NCBI GenBank assembly: GCA_019348475.1
Contig: JAHWJJ010000152.1
Span: 1 to 9,317, forward strand
Direction of reading: 5' to 3'
DNA: 9,317 bases
DNA from: Gemmatimonadota bacterium
GTDB taxonomy: Bacteria; Gemmatimonadota; Gemmatimonadetes; Longimicrobiales; Longimicrobiaceae
The notes under the pieces were generated by a model, which saw only the letters and a list, made by a program, of their open reading frames with translations, searched no databases and was not told the DNA's origin. The position numbers were made by a program, and so were the translations under genes. Below, one piece after another: positions 1 through 6,456 of the stretch; positions within the stretch are counted from its first letter, which is position 1; the number at the start of each line of letters is the position of its first letter.

Positions 1-5
1 GTTCT

Positions 6-36
6 CCCCTTTCTCCCGCGCAGCGGGGGAGAGGGG
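6..36. repeat. GC-rich hairpin / dispersed-repeat-like palindrome
   Basis: Bases 6-19 pair with 23-36 to give a 14-bp stem with two G-T wobbles and a 3-nt loop. The right arm motif ggggagaggggcc is then repeated almost exactly at 40-53. There is no T-tract after the stem on the + strand, so it is not a canonical intrinsic terminator in that direction. It looks like an intergenic palindromic repeat. The upstream gene, if any, lies outside the window. Confidence 0.6.
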
Positions 37-103
37 CCGGGGGAGAGGGGGCCTCGGCGGCCGGCAGGATGCCCGCCAGGATGCACGAGCGCGGCGCAAT
101 CCA

Positions 104-131
104 ACCTCCCCCAGGGTTTTTTGGGGGAGGT
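104..131. repeat. Hairpin with T-rich loop
   Basis: Bases 104-112 (acctccccc) are perfectly complementary to 123-131 (gggggaggt). The ten-base loop is agggtttttt, so the T-run sits inside the loop and not after the stem. This is not the arrangement of an intrinsic terminator. Together with the hairpin at 6-36 and the array at 188-291 it marks the first 300 bases as a repeat-rich, gene-free spacer. Confidence 0.6.
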
Positions 132-187
132 GGGCGAGGTTTACGAGCCCGGAGGGGGCGCTCACGCAGACTCGCCACCGCGACGGA

Positions 188-291
188 CACTTTCGCACTT
201 TCGCACTTTCGCACTTTCGCACTTTCGCACTTTCGCACTCACGCACTCACGCACTCACGCACTCACGCACTCACGCACTCACGCACTCACG
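188..291. repeat. Two-phase 8-bp tandem repeat array
   Basis: Six perfect copies of cactttcg (188-235) are followed without interruption by seven perfect copies of cactcacg (236-291), then a partial unit (cactt, 292-296). The two units differ at two positions (tt versus ca) and share the same 8-bp register, so one probably arose from the other and each block then expanded by slippage. The array ends 11 bases before the SD sequence of the CoA-binding gene. It therefore lies in that gene's leader or promoter zone, where copy-number change could alter expression; this is inference. Confidence 0.9.
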
Positions 292-302
292 CACTTCTCC
301 CC

Positions 303-307
303 GGAGG
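303..307 (+). promoter_or_regulatory. Ribosome binding site of the CoA-binding gene
   Basis: A perfect ggagg lies eight bases before the ATG at 316. It decides the start: the reading frame is open further upstream through the 8-bp array, but the longer versions would have a repeat-encoded N-terminus and no comparable SD. Confidence 0.75.
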
Positions 308-315
308 CACCGCCC

Positions 316-759
316 ATGGACGAAAGCTGGCGCGACAACCTCGTCACCACCGAGGCGGGGATCGCGGAAATCATCCGCAACACCCGGCGCGTGGCCGTGC
401 TGGGGATCAAGACCGAGGCGCAGGCCGGGCAGCCGGCGTTCTACGTCCCCGAGTACCTGCACCGCGCCGGGGTCGACGTGGTCCCCGTCCCCGTCTACTA
501 CCCCGACGTCACCGAGATCCTGGGAAAGAAGGTGTACCGCAACGTGGCCGACATCCCCGGCGAAATCGACCTGGTGGACGTCTTCCGCCGCTCGCAGGAC
601 GTGCCTCCCCACCTGGACGACCTCCTCGCCGCAAAACCCAGGGCGGTGTGGATGCAGAGCGGCATCCGCCACGATGAGGCCGCCCGGCGGCTGGCCGAGG
701 CCGGCATCAAGGTGGTCCAGGACCGCTGCCTGATGGTAGAGCACCGCCGCTACGCGTGA
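316..759 (+). CDS. CoA-binding domain protein (YccU-like, CoA_binding_2 family)
   Basis: A 147-residue soluble protein, the usual length for this single-domain Rossmann-like family. It binds coenzyme A or a related nucleotide in characterised structures, but its cellular role is not established. Visible family marks are the first beta strand and glycine turn (RVAVLGIK, residues 25-32), the segment QPAFYVPEYL (39-48), the second strand VDVVPVPVYYP (53-63), VDVFRR (87-92) and the C-terminal block from VWMQSGIRHDEAA (111-123) to VVQDRCLMVEHRR (133-145). No signal peptide or membrane segment is seen, so it should be cytoplasmic. The start at 316 is chosen because of the SD at 303-307. The gene is separated from actA by more than 300 bases and a terminator-like hairpin, so it is probably an independent transcription unit with no demonstrated link to ACIII. 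Confidence 0.9.
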   Translation: MDESWRDNLVTTEAGIAEIIRNTRRVAVLGIKTEAQAGQPAFYVPEYLHRAGVDVVPVPVYYPDVTEILGKKVYRNVADIPGEIDLVDVFRRSQDVPPHLDDLLAAKPRAVWMQSGIRHDEAARRLAEAGIKVVQDRCLMVEHRRYA

Positions 760-780
760 CCGCCTCTGCAACGCCCTCGG

Positions 781-804
781 CGGATTGAGAAGCGTTCTCA
801 TCCG
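781..804. terminator. Terminator-like hairpin after the CoA-binding gene, with operator-like core
   Basis: The stop codon at 757-759 is followed 21 bases later by a stem: tgagaa (786-791) pairs with ttctca (795-800) around gcg, extended by cgga (781-784) with tccg (801-804) and one bulged T. A short atttcccc follows, a poor T-tract, so termination is plausible but weak. The core TGAGAA-N3-TTCTCA also has the 15-nt symmetry of Fur-family operators and agrees with the classical Fur consensus at 10 of 14 positions by eye. It lies more than 100 bases before the putative actA promoter, which argues against direct repression of that promoter. Confidence 0.4.
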
Positions 805-813
805 ATTTCCCCT

Positions 814-851
814 GCAGGCCCGTGTCCGGAGGCGTTCCGGACCGGGCCTGC
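814..851. repeat. Long intergenic hairpin
   Basis: Bases 814-822 (gcaggcccg) pair with 843-851, and 824-830 (gtccgga) pair with 836-842. This gives a 16-bp stem with a single bulged T (823) and a five-base loop. No T-tract follows on either strand. It could be a transcription or mRNA 3'-end boundary between the two transcription units, or a dispersed palindromic element; the sequence does not decide. Confidence 0.55.
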
Positions 852-880
852 AAGTGTGCTTGCCGCAAGAAGTTGGATCT

Positions 881-899
881 TGTAGGGAAAACACCTACA
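881..899. promoter_or_regulatory. Operator-like palindrome TGTAGG-N7-CCTACA
   Basis: A perfect 6-bp inverted repeat with a 7-nt A-rich spacer. The half-sites are 13 bp apart centre to centre, roughly one helical turn and a quarter. It ends 22 bases upstream of the proposed -35 box of the actA promoter, a position typical of activator sites. No regulator family can be assigned by eye, and a chance palindrome of this size is possible. Confidence 0.3.
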
Positions 900-921
900 C
901 AGGGTGAGGGCAAACCTGATG

Positions 922-950
922 TTGCCGCCCGCCTGTGCCCGTGTTATATG
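922..950 (+). promoter_or_regulatory. Putative sigma70-type promoter for the act operon
   Basis: TTGCCG (922-927) and TATATG (945-950) are separated by 17 bases. The -10 box is preceded by tgt, an extended -10 element, and stands out as one of the few A/T-rich spots in this high-GC stretch. Initiation would fall near 956-958, giving an actA leader of about 115 nt that includes the hairpin at 1005-1043. It is a consensus match by eye only. Confidence 0.45.
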
Positions 951-1004
951 GGGGTGCTCCGCACGGCGGACGGGATTTTCCGGACCCGGTGAGCCGGCGC
1001 GAGC

Positions 1005-1043
1005 GCCGCGCGCGGACAGGCAGCGATGCCTGCCGCGCGCGGC
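1005..1043 (+). promoter_or_regulatory. Structured actA leader: 17-bp hairpin with GCGA tetraloop
   Basis: Bases 1005-1015 (gccgcgcgcgg) pair perfectly with 1033-1043. After a single bulged A (1016), 1017-1022 pair with 1027-1032, closing a GCGA loop (1023-1026) of the stable GNRA class. The structure ends 27 bases before the actA start. A smaller stem (995-999 with 1004-1008) overlaps its left arm and would compete with it. No T-tract follows, so it is not an ordinary terminator. It could protect the mRNA 5' end or modulate actA translation. It also buries the alternative ATG at 1026, which argues against that start. Confidence 0.55.
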
Positions 1044-1070
1044 ACATGGTATTCTCCGTTCAGGCAGACG

Positions 1071-1769
1071 ATGACCAGAGCTCTTCGCATCGCAGCGCTG
1101 GCGCTGCTCCCGGTGGCGGCGGCCGGTTGCCGCGACTACAAGCCGGCGCCCCCGCCCGAGCAGCCCATCGCGTTCTACCACAACGTGCACGCGGGGCCCG
1201 TGCAGGAGGGCGGCAACGCCATCCCGTGCATGTACTGCCACTACACGGCCGACCGCTCGGTGGACGCGGGGATTCCCAGCGTGCAGCTGTGCGTGGGGTG
1301 CCACGTCCCCGGCAGCAGCGCGCCCACCGCGCTGCGTGGGCAGGCCCAGCTGGCGTTCCCCAGGGTCAAGGGGAACGACAGCACGTGGTACCGGGAAGGG
1401 CTCAAGCTGCTGAACTACTGGAAGAACGGGGAGGGGATCCCCTGGGTGCGCATCCACAAGCTGCCGGAGCACGCCAGGTTCCCGCACTACACGCACGTGA
1501 ACGTGGGGCTGGAGTGCCAGACGTGCCACGGCCCCGTGGAAGAGATCGAGGAGATGTACCAGTTCTCGTCGCTGCGCATGGGGTGGTGCATCGACTGCCA
1601 CCGCGGCAACATGGAAATTTCGGCCAAGGAAGAAGCCGCCGTGCAGGCCCGCTCCACGTTCATCCGCCGCTTTCGCGCGCTCGACGCCGCCGGCGGCGAC
1701 CGGCGCGGCCAGCTGGCCACCTATCCCAACCAGCGTGCGTCCACGGACTGCATGGTCTGCCACTACTGA
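1071..1769 (+). CDS. actA: ACIII subunit ActA, pentaheme cytochrome c lipoprotein
   Basis: A 232-residue periplasmic or outer-face multiheme cytochrome that passes electrons from ActB toward the electron acceptor of ACIII. Five CxxCH heme-binding motifs are visible: C53-H57 (CMYCH), C74-H78 (CVGCH), C149-H153 (CQTCH), C173-H177 (CIDCH) and C227-H231 (CMVCH), the last only one residue from the C-terminus. The family blocks FYHNVHAG (35-42), IPWVRIHKLP (123-132), RFPHYTHVNVG (136-146) and LRMGWCIDCHRGN (168-180) supply likely axial histidines (H37, H40, H129, H139, H142). The N-terminus MTRALRIAALALLPVAAAGC is a short lipoprotein-type signal peptide with C20 as the probable lipidated residue. 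I chose the ATG at 1071 because it gives a normal signal length; the in-frame ATG at 1026 would add 15 residues and lies in a hairpin loop. The SD is weak (aggcag). First gene of the operon, 36 bases before actB. Confidence 0.93.
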   Translation: MTRALRIAALALLPVAAAGCRDYKPAPPPEQPIAFYHNVHAGPVQEGGNAIPCMYCHYTADRSVDAGIPSVQLCVGCHVPGSSAPTALRGQAQLAFPRVKGNDSTWYREGLKLLNYWKNGEGIPWVRIHKLPEHARFPHYTHVNVGLECQTCHGPVEEIEEMYQFSSLRMGWCIDCHRGNMEISAKEEAAVQARSTFIRRFRALDAAGGDRRGQLATYPNQRASTDCMVCHY

Positions 1770-1805
1770 TGCGGCGGCCGATGAGAAGGATGGCGAGGAG
1801 ACAGC

Positions 1806-4800
1806 ATGTCTGACGTAACGTCCGAGGGAATGAAGAGGCGCACCTTCCTGAAGGTGCTGGGCGCGTCCGGGGCGGCCACGGCCACGGTGGGGTGCTCCAC
1901 CCGCGAGGTGGAGAAGCTGATCCCGTACGCGGTGGCGCCCGAGGAGATCGTTCCCGGCGTGCCCACCTGGTACGCCAGCACCTGCCGCGAATGCCCCGCC
2001 GGGTGCGGCATCCAGGTAGAGACGCACGAGGGGCGCGCCACCAAGGTGGAGGGCAACCCGGTGCACCCCGTCAGCCACGGCAACCTGTGCGCCCGCGGCC
2101 AGTCGTCCGTGCAGGGGCTCTACCACCCCGACCGCTACCGCGGCCCCTCGGTGATGGAGTTCGGCGTGGACCAGCCGCGCGACGTCTCGTGGAGCCAGGC
2201 CCAGCGGGTGGTGGCCGAGGAGATTCGCCGCGCGCCGCGCGGCAGCGTGGTGTTCCTGACCGGCGACTACCGCGGCACCATGGACACCCTGGCCGACCAG
2301 TTCACCGCCGCCATCGGTGCGCGGCGGGTGCGCTGGGCGCCGCTGGAAGACGCGCCGCGCGACCTGGACTTTGCCGACGCCGACCTGCTGGTGTCGTTCG
2401 GCGCCGACTTCCTGGAGACCTGGGGGTCGCCCGTGGACTACGCGTGGCAGTTCGCGCAGATGCACGGCTACCGGGGCGGCCGCCGCGGCCGCTTTGTCTG
2501 GGTGGGGCCGCACCGCCCGCTGACGGGACTGAACGCGGACCTGTGGATCCAGACGCGCCCGGGGACGGAAGTCCTGGTGGCCCAGGCGCTGGCCGGCGGC
2601 GGCGACGTGAACCAGATCGCGCAGCAGACCGGGCCCGCGGAGGGGGTGCAGGAGCGCGCGCGGGCGCTGCAGACGCTGCGGCAGTGGTGGGGCGAGTCTG
2701 CGCGCAAGGTGGCCATGGGCCCCGGCACGTCGCTGCAGGGCCCCAACGGCGAGGCCGTGCGCTCGGCCGTGGCGCGGCTCAACGGCCGCGCGGCCACGCC
2801 GCTGGCCGACGCGCGCCCCGTGCAGCAGCTGGTGCAGATGATGAACGCCGGGCAGGTGCGCGTGATCCTGATGGACGCGCACAACCCGGTGTACACCCTT
2901 CCCGGCGGGCTCAGGTTCGCGGAGGCGCTGGCGAAGGTTCCGGTGCGGGTCAGCTTCAGCACCTTCCCGGACGACACCAGCGCGATGGCCACGCACCTGC
3001 TGCCGCAGAGCCACTTCCTGGAGCGGTGGGACGACTACGTCCCCACGCCCGGGGTGTTCGAGCTGGTGCAGCCGGCGATGAGGCCGATCTTCAACACGAA
3101 GTCGCTGGGCGACATCCTGCTGGGCATTTCGGCGGACCTGGGGGTGACCCCCACCACCGGCGGCGCGCCGGCGGCCGACTGGCTGGACTACCTGCGCGCG
3201 GCGTGGGCCGGGCGCGCGGGCTCGCCCGAGGCGTGGCGCGCGGCGCTCAAGCGCGGCGGCGTGTTCCCCGCCGGCGCGGAGGAGGGGGTCACGGGGACGG
3301 GCGCGCTGGGGTTCGTCCCCATCACCCCGCCCGCGGGGCTGCCCCCCGTGCCGCCCGACGCGGCGGCCGACCTGCCGCCGCGGCCGGACACGGTGGGCGC
3401 GGCCATGGAGAACTCGGACCTGCCGGCCGACGCGGGGCCGCAGGTGGTGCCGCCCCCCGCGCCCGCGGGCGCCGGGGGATACCAGGACCCGCGGTACGAG
3501 GGCGCGCAGGACGGGCTGCACCTGGTGGTCTACCCGTCGATGCGCTTCTACGACGGGCGCACGGCCAACCGCCCCTGGCTGCTGGAACTGCCGGACCCCG
3601 TGGCCAAGGTGTCGTGGGACTCGTTCATCGAGATCCACCCCGCCACCGCCGCGCGGCTGGACATCAAGCAGGGCGACGAGCTGGAGGTCACCTCGCCGCA
3701 CGGCTCGGTGACGGCGCGCGCCTACGTCTACCCCGGCGTGGTGCGCGACACGGTGGCCATCCAGATGGGGCTGGGGCACCAGGCGTTCGGGCGCTGGACG
3801 GAGGGGGTGGGCGTGAACCCCATGCGCCTGCTGGGCACGCTGGACCCCGCCACGGGCGCGGTGAACCACGCCGGGATGCGCGTGGCCGTGCGCAAGACGG
3901 GCCGGGGCAACGTGCGGCGCGCCTTTCCGCAGGGGCTGGTGGAGCAGGGCGTGCGCGTGCAGCACGACCGCCGCATCGCGCAGGCCGTGGGGCTGGCGAC
4001 GCTCACCCGGCTGGACCAGGCGGGCCCGGGCACGATCCCCGGTGAAGACCAGGTGGTCGAGGAGCTGAAGGGCGGCGGCGGCTTCGTCCCCGAAAAGGTG
4101 CAGACGGACCCCGCGTCGTCGTATCCGCCCCCGGGGACGGAGTACGGCGAGTACATCGACACCGACACCCGCTGGGGGATGGTGATCGACCTGGCGCGGT
4201 GCATCGGCTGCGGCGCCTGCTCGGTCGCGTGCAGCGCGGAGAACAACGTCCCCGTCGTCGGGCCCACGGAGGTGCGCAAGGGGCGCGAGATGTGGTGGCT
4301 GCGCATCGAACGCTACTTCGGCGTCAGCCGCCACCCCGAAGAGGCGCTGCGCGAGAACGCCACCGACGACGTGCGCTTCCTTCCCATGCTCTGCCAGCAC
4401 TGCGGGCAGGCGCCGTGCGAGCCGGTGTGCCCCGTGTACGCGGCGTACCATACGCCCGACGGGCTGAACGGGCAGGTGTACAATCGCTGCGTGGGCACCC
4501 GCTACTGCGCGCAGAACTGCCCGTGGAAGGTGCGCGTCTTCAACTGGTTCACCTACGAGTTCGCCGAGCCGCTGAACTGGCAGCTGAACCCCGACGTGAC
4601 GGTGCGCGAGAAGGGCGTGATGGAAAAGTGCACGTTCTGCGTGCAGCGCATTCACGAGGCGGAACGCAACGCCGCGGCCGAAATGCGCCCCGTGCGCGAC
4701 GGCGACGTGGTGCCCGCGTGCGTGCAGACCTGCCCCACCGAGGTGTTCGTCTTCGGCAACTTCTCGGACCGGGAGAGCGCGGTGGCCCACGCGGCGCGCA

Positions 4801-5024
4801 CCAACCGCGGCTACCGCGCGCTGGGCGAGCTGAACACGCACCCGGCCATCGTCTACCTGAAGAAGGTGACCCTGCACGAGCCGGAGAACGGCGGGCACGA
4901 GCCGGTGGCGCACGGCGCCGGCGCGGTGGACCACGGCGGCAGGGACCACTCGGAGGGGGCCAACGCCGCGGGCGGCGGCACCGAGAACATGCCGCAGGGC
5001 GGCCAGAGCGAGGGAGGCCACTGA
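1806..5024 (+). CDS. actB: ACIII subunit ActB, MopB-like / Fe-S protein (Tat-exported)
   Basis: A 1072-residue electron-transfer subunit, a natural fusion of a molybdopterin-oxidoreductase-like region and a PsrB-type ferredoxin region. Residues 9-30 form a Tat signal (KRRTFLK at 10-16) ending in TVGC, so C30 may be lipidated. Residues 57 to about 480 are the MopB-like core; it keeps a C60-C63-C67-C95 cysteine motif. A Pro/Ala-rich linker (about 505-560) leads to a cofactor-domain-like barrel (about 570-695). Family knowledge says ACIII lacks molybdenum cofactor. The C-terminal region (785-1020) has four cysteine groups: 799/802/805/809, 863/866/871/875, 895/901/905 and 942/945/972/976. The third has Thr898 where a second Cys is normal, which predicts one [3Fe-4S] and three [4Fe-4S] clusters, as known for ACIII. 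A Gly/His-rich tail (1024-1072) ends the protein. The start is set by gaggag at 1795-1800. The stop is one base from the actC ATG. Confidence 0.95.
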   Translation: MSDVTSEGMKRRTFLKVLGASGAATATVGCSTREVEKLIPYAVAPEEIVPGVPTWYASTCRECPAGCGIQVETHEGRATKVEGNPVHPVSHGNLCARGQSSVQGLYHPDRYRGPSVMEFGVDQPRDVSWSQAQRVVAEEIRRAPRGSVVFLTGDYRGTMDTLADQFTAAIGARRVRWAPLEDAPRDLDFADADLLVSFGADFLETWGSPVDYAWQFAQMHGYRGGRRGRFVWVGPHRPLTGLNADLWIQTRPGTEVLVAQALAGGGDVNQIAQQTGPAEGVQERARALQTLRQWWGESARKVAMGPGTSLQGPNGEAVRSAVARLNGRAATPLADARPVQQLVQMMNAGQVRVILMDAHNPVYTLPGGLRFAEALAKVPVRVSFSTFPDDTSAMATHLLPQSHFLERWDDYVPTPGVFELVQPAMRPIFNTKSLGDILLGISADLGVTPTTGGAPAADWLDYLRAAWAGRAGSPEAWRAALKRGGVFPAGAEEGVTGTGALGFVPITPPAGLPPVPPDAAADLPPRPDTVGAAMENSDLPADAGPQVVPPPAPAGAGGYQDPRYEGAQDGLHLVVYPSMRFYDGRTANRPWLLELPDPVAKVSWDSFIEIHPATAARLDIKQGDELEVTSPHGSVTARAYVYPGVVRDTVAIQMGLGHQAFGRWTEGVGVNPMRLLGTLDPATGAVNHAGMRVAVRKTGRGNVRRAFPQGLVEQGVRVQHDRRIAQAVGLATLTRLDQAGPGTIPGEDQVVEELKGGGGFVPEKVQTDPASSYPPPGTEYGEYIDTDTRWGMVIDLARCIGCGACSVACSAENNVPVVGPTEVRKGREMWWLRIERYFGVSRHPEEALRENATDDVRFLPMLCQHCGQAPCEPVCPVYAAYHTPDGLNGQVYNRCVGTRYCAQNCPWKVRVFNWFTYEFAEPLNWQLNPDVTVREKGVMEKCTFCVQRIHEAERNAAAEMRPVRDGDVVPACVQTCPTEVFVFGNFSDRESAVAHAARTNRGYRALGELNTHPAIVYLKKVTLHEPENGGHEPVAHGAGAVDHGGRDHSEGANAAGGGTENMPQGGQSEGGH
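5012..5017 (+). promoter_or_regulatory. Ribosome binding site of actC inside the 3' end of actB
   Basis: A strong gggagg lies within the last codons of actB, eight bases before the actC ATG at 5026. With a one-base gap between the actB stop and the actC start, this supports translational coupling of the two subunits. Confidence 0.7.
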
Positions 5025-5025
5025 G

Positions 5026-6456
5026 ATGTCGGTCGTTGAACCGTCGACCGTAACGCGCTCCGCCTTCCACCCGGACGTCGAGAGCTACGAGCAGGTAAAC
5101 CGCGACGCCATGCGGCTGCTCACCCGCCCCGGCAAGGGGTACGTGGCGCTGCTGGCCATGTCGGTGGCGCTGGTGGGGCTGCTGGTGTTCGCGGAGCTGC
5201 ACAACATCATCTACGGCCTGGGGATGGTGGGCGACAACTGGGCCGTGATGATCACCACCTTCGTGTTCTGGGTGGGCATCGGCCACGCGGGCACGCTGAT
5301 CTCCGCCATCCTGTACCTGTTCCGCGCGCCCTGGCGGCAGGCCATCTACCGCTTCGCCGAGGCGATGACGGTGTTCGCGGTGCTCACCGCGGCGCTGTTC
5401 CCGCTGCTGCACATCGGCCGCCCCTGGTTCTTCTACTGGCTGCTGCCGCTCCCCAGCCAGCGCGGGATCTGGCCCAACTTCCGCAGCCCGCTGCTGTGGG
5501 ACGTGTTCGCGGTGACCACGTACCTCACCGTGAGCTCGGTCTTCTTCTACATCGGCCTGATCCCCGACATCGCCGCCGCGCGCGACAGCACCACCGACCC
5601 CATGCGCAAGAAGGTGTACGGGATCCTGTCGCTGGGGTGGCGGGGGACGGACCGCGAGTGGCGCCACTTTACCCGCGCGTACCTGTTCCTGGCCGCCCTG
5701 GCCACGCCGCTGGTGCTCTCCGTGCACTCGGTGGTGTCGTGGGACTTCGCCGTCTCCATCGTCCCGGGCTGGCACACCACCATCTTCGCCCCGTACTTCG
5801 TGGCGGGCGCCATCCTCTCCGGCGTGGCCATGGTGGTCACGCTGATGGTGCCGGTGCACAAGATCTTTCGCCTGGGGGCGTACTTTACGCCGGTGCACTA
5901 CGACCGGCTGGCCAAGCTGCTGCTGCTTACTTCATTGATCGTGGGCTACGCCTACGGGATGGAGTACTTCATGGCCTACTACTCGGGCGAGCTGTACGAG
6001 CGCGACGTGTTCTGGGACCGCGTGACGGGCGACTACTGGTGGGCGGGGTGGAGCATGATCACCTTCAACGCCATCGTCCCGCAGCTGCTGTGGATCAAAA
6101 AGATCCGGCAGAACCTGAACGCGTTCTTCATCATCTCGGTGTTCGTGAACATCGGGATGTGGTACGAGCGCTTCGTGATCATCGTCCCCTCGCTTTCGCA
6201 CAGCTACGAGCCCTGGAAGTTCTGGAACATGCACATGACGTGGGTTGACGCGTCGCTGCTGCTGGGCTCGTTCGGCTGGTTCTTCATGTGGTTCCTGCTG
6301 TTCCTGCGCTACCTGCCGGGGCTGTCGATGGCCGAGATCAAGGAGGTGCTGCCGCCGCCCATGAAGCACCACGCGCCGGAGCAGCTCGCGCACGACGAGG
6401 CCGAAATGGTGGCGGAGACCCTCCCCACCGGCTACAAGGAGCGGGAGGTACGATGA
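5026..6456 (+). CDS. actC: ACIII subunit ActC, NrfD/PsrC-type quinone-binding membrane protein
   Basis: A 476-residue integral membrane protein of the NrfD/PsrC (polysulfide reductase membrane subunit) family. In ACIII it binds and oxidises quinol and contacts ActB. Ten hydrophobic segments are visible at about residues 38-58, 72-98, 112-131, 157-180, 216-236, 252-276, 293-313, 337-357, 362-386 and 406-427, matching the family topology. The motif FWVGIGHAGT (81-90) with H87, and HIGRPWFFYW (129-138), are characteristic conserved blocks of this family. The N-terminus is a soluble stretch of about 35 residues and the C-terminal 45 residues are charged. The ATG at 5026 is backed by a strong SD. 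The stop overlaps the actD start as ATGA. The gene is paralogous to actF in fold and length, but the two are clearly diverged. Confidence 0.95.
   Translation: MSVVEPSTVTRSAFHPDVESYEQVNRDAMRLLTRPGKGYVALLAMSVALVGLLVFAELHNIIYGLGMVGDNWAVMITTFVFWVGIGHAGTLISAILYLFRAPWRQAIYRFAEAMTVFAVLTAALFPLLHIGRPWFFYWLLPLPSQRGIWPNFRSPLLWDVFAVTTYLTVSSVFFYIGLIPDIAAARDSTTDPMRKKVYGILSLGWRGTDREWRHFTRAYLFLAALATPLVLSVHSVVSWDFAVSIVPGWHTTIFAPYFVAGAILSGVAMVVTLMVPVHKIFRLGAYFTPVHYDRLAKLLLLTSLIVGYAYGMEYFMAYYSGELYERDVFWDRVTGDYWWAGWSMITFNAIVPQLLWIKKIRQNLNAFFIISVFVNIGMWYERFVIIVPSLSHSYEPWKFWNMHMTWVDASLLLGSFGWFFMWFLLFLRYLPGLSMAEIKEVLPPPMKHHAPEQLAHDEAEMVAETLPTGYKEREVR

Noticed and set aside
188..291. CRISPR array
   Set aside because: The units are contiguous 8-mers with no spacers, so this is a simple tandem repeat.
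121..315. N-terminal extension of the CoA-binding protein through the 8-bp array
   Set aside because: The frame is open, but the extension would be a repeat-encoded Thr/His/Ser/Arg peptide; the ATG at 316 has a good SD and gives the normal family length.
1026..1070. Earlier ATG for actA at 1026
   Set aside because: It would place 15 extra residues before a normal lipoprotein signal, and the ATG begins in the loop of a very stable hairpin.
1781..1813. Ten-codon open frame between actA and actB (start ATG at 1781) as a leader peptide
   Set aside because: No distinct SD and no regulatory motif; it is adequately explained by the spacer and the actB SD.
798..5021. Uninterrupted antisense reading frame of about 1400 codons opposite actA and actB
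   Set aside because: It is a shadow of high-GC codon usage: the translation is Arg/His/Ala/Gly/Val-rich with no recognisable domain, while the + strand frames carry clear ActA and ActB motifs.
1806..5024. A true molybdenum oxidoreductase or polysulfide/DMSO reductase operon
   Set aside because: The fusion of MopB-like and ferredoxin regions in one protein, the pentaheme ActA, DUF3341 ActD, monoheme ActE and two NrfD-type proteins in this order are specific to ACIII.
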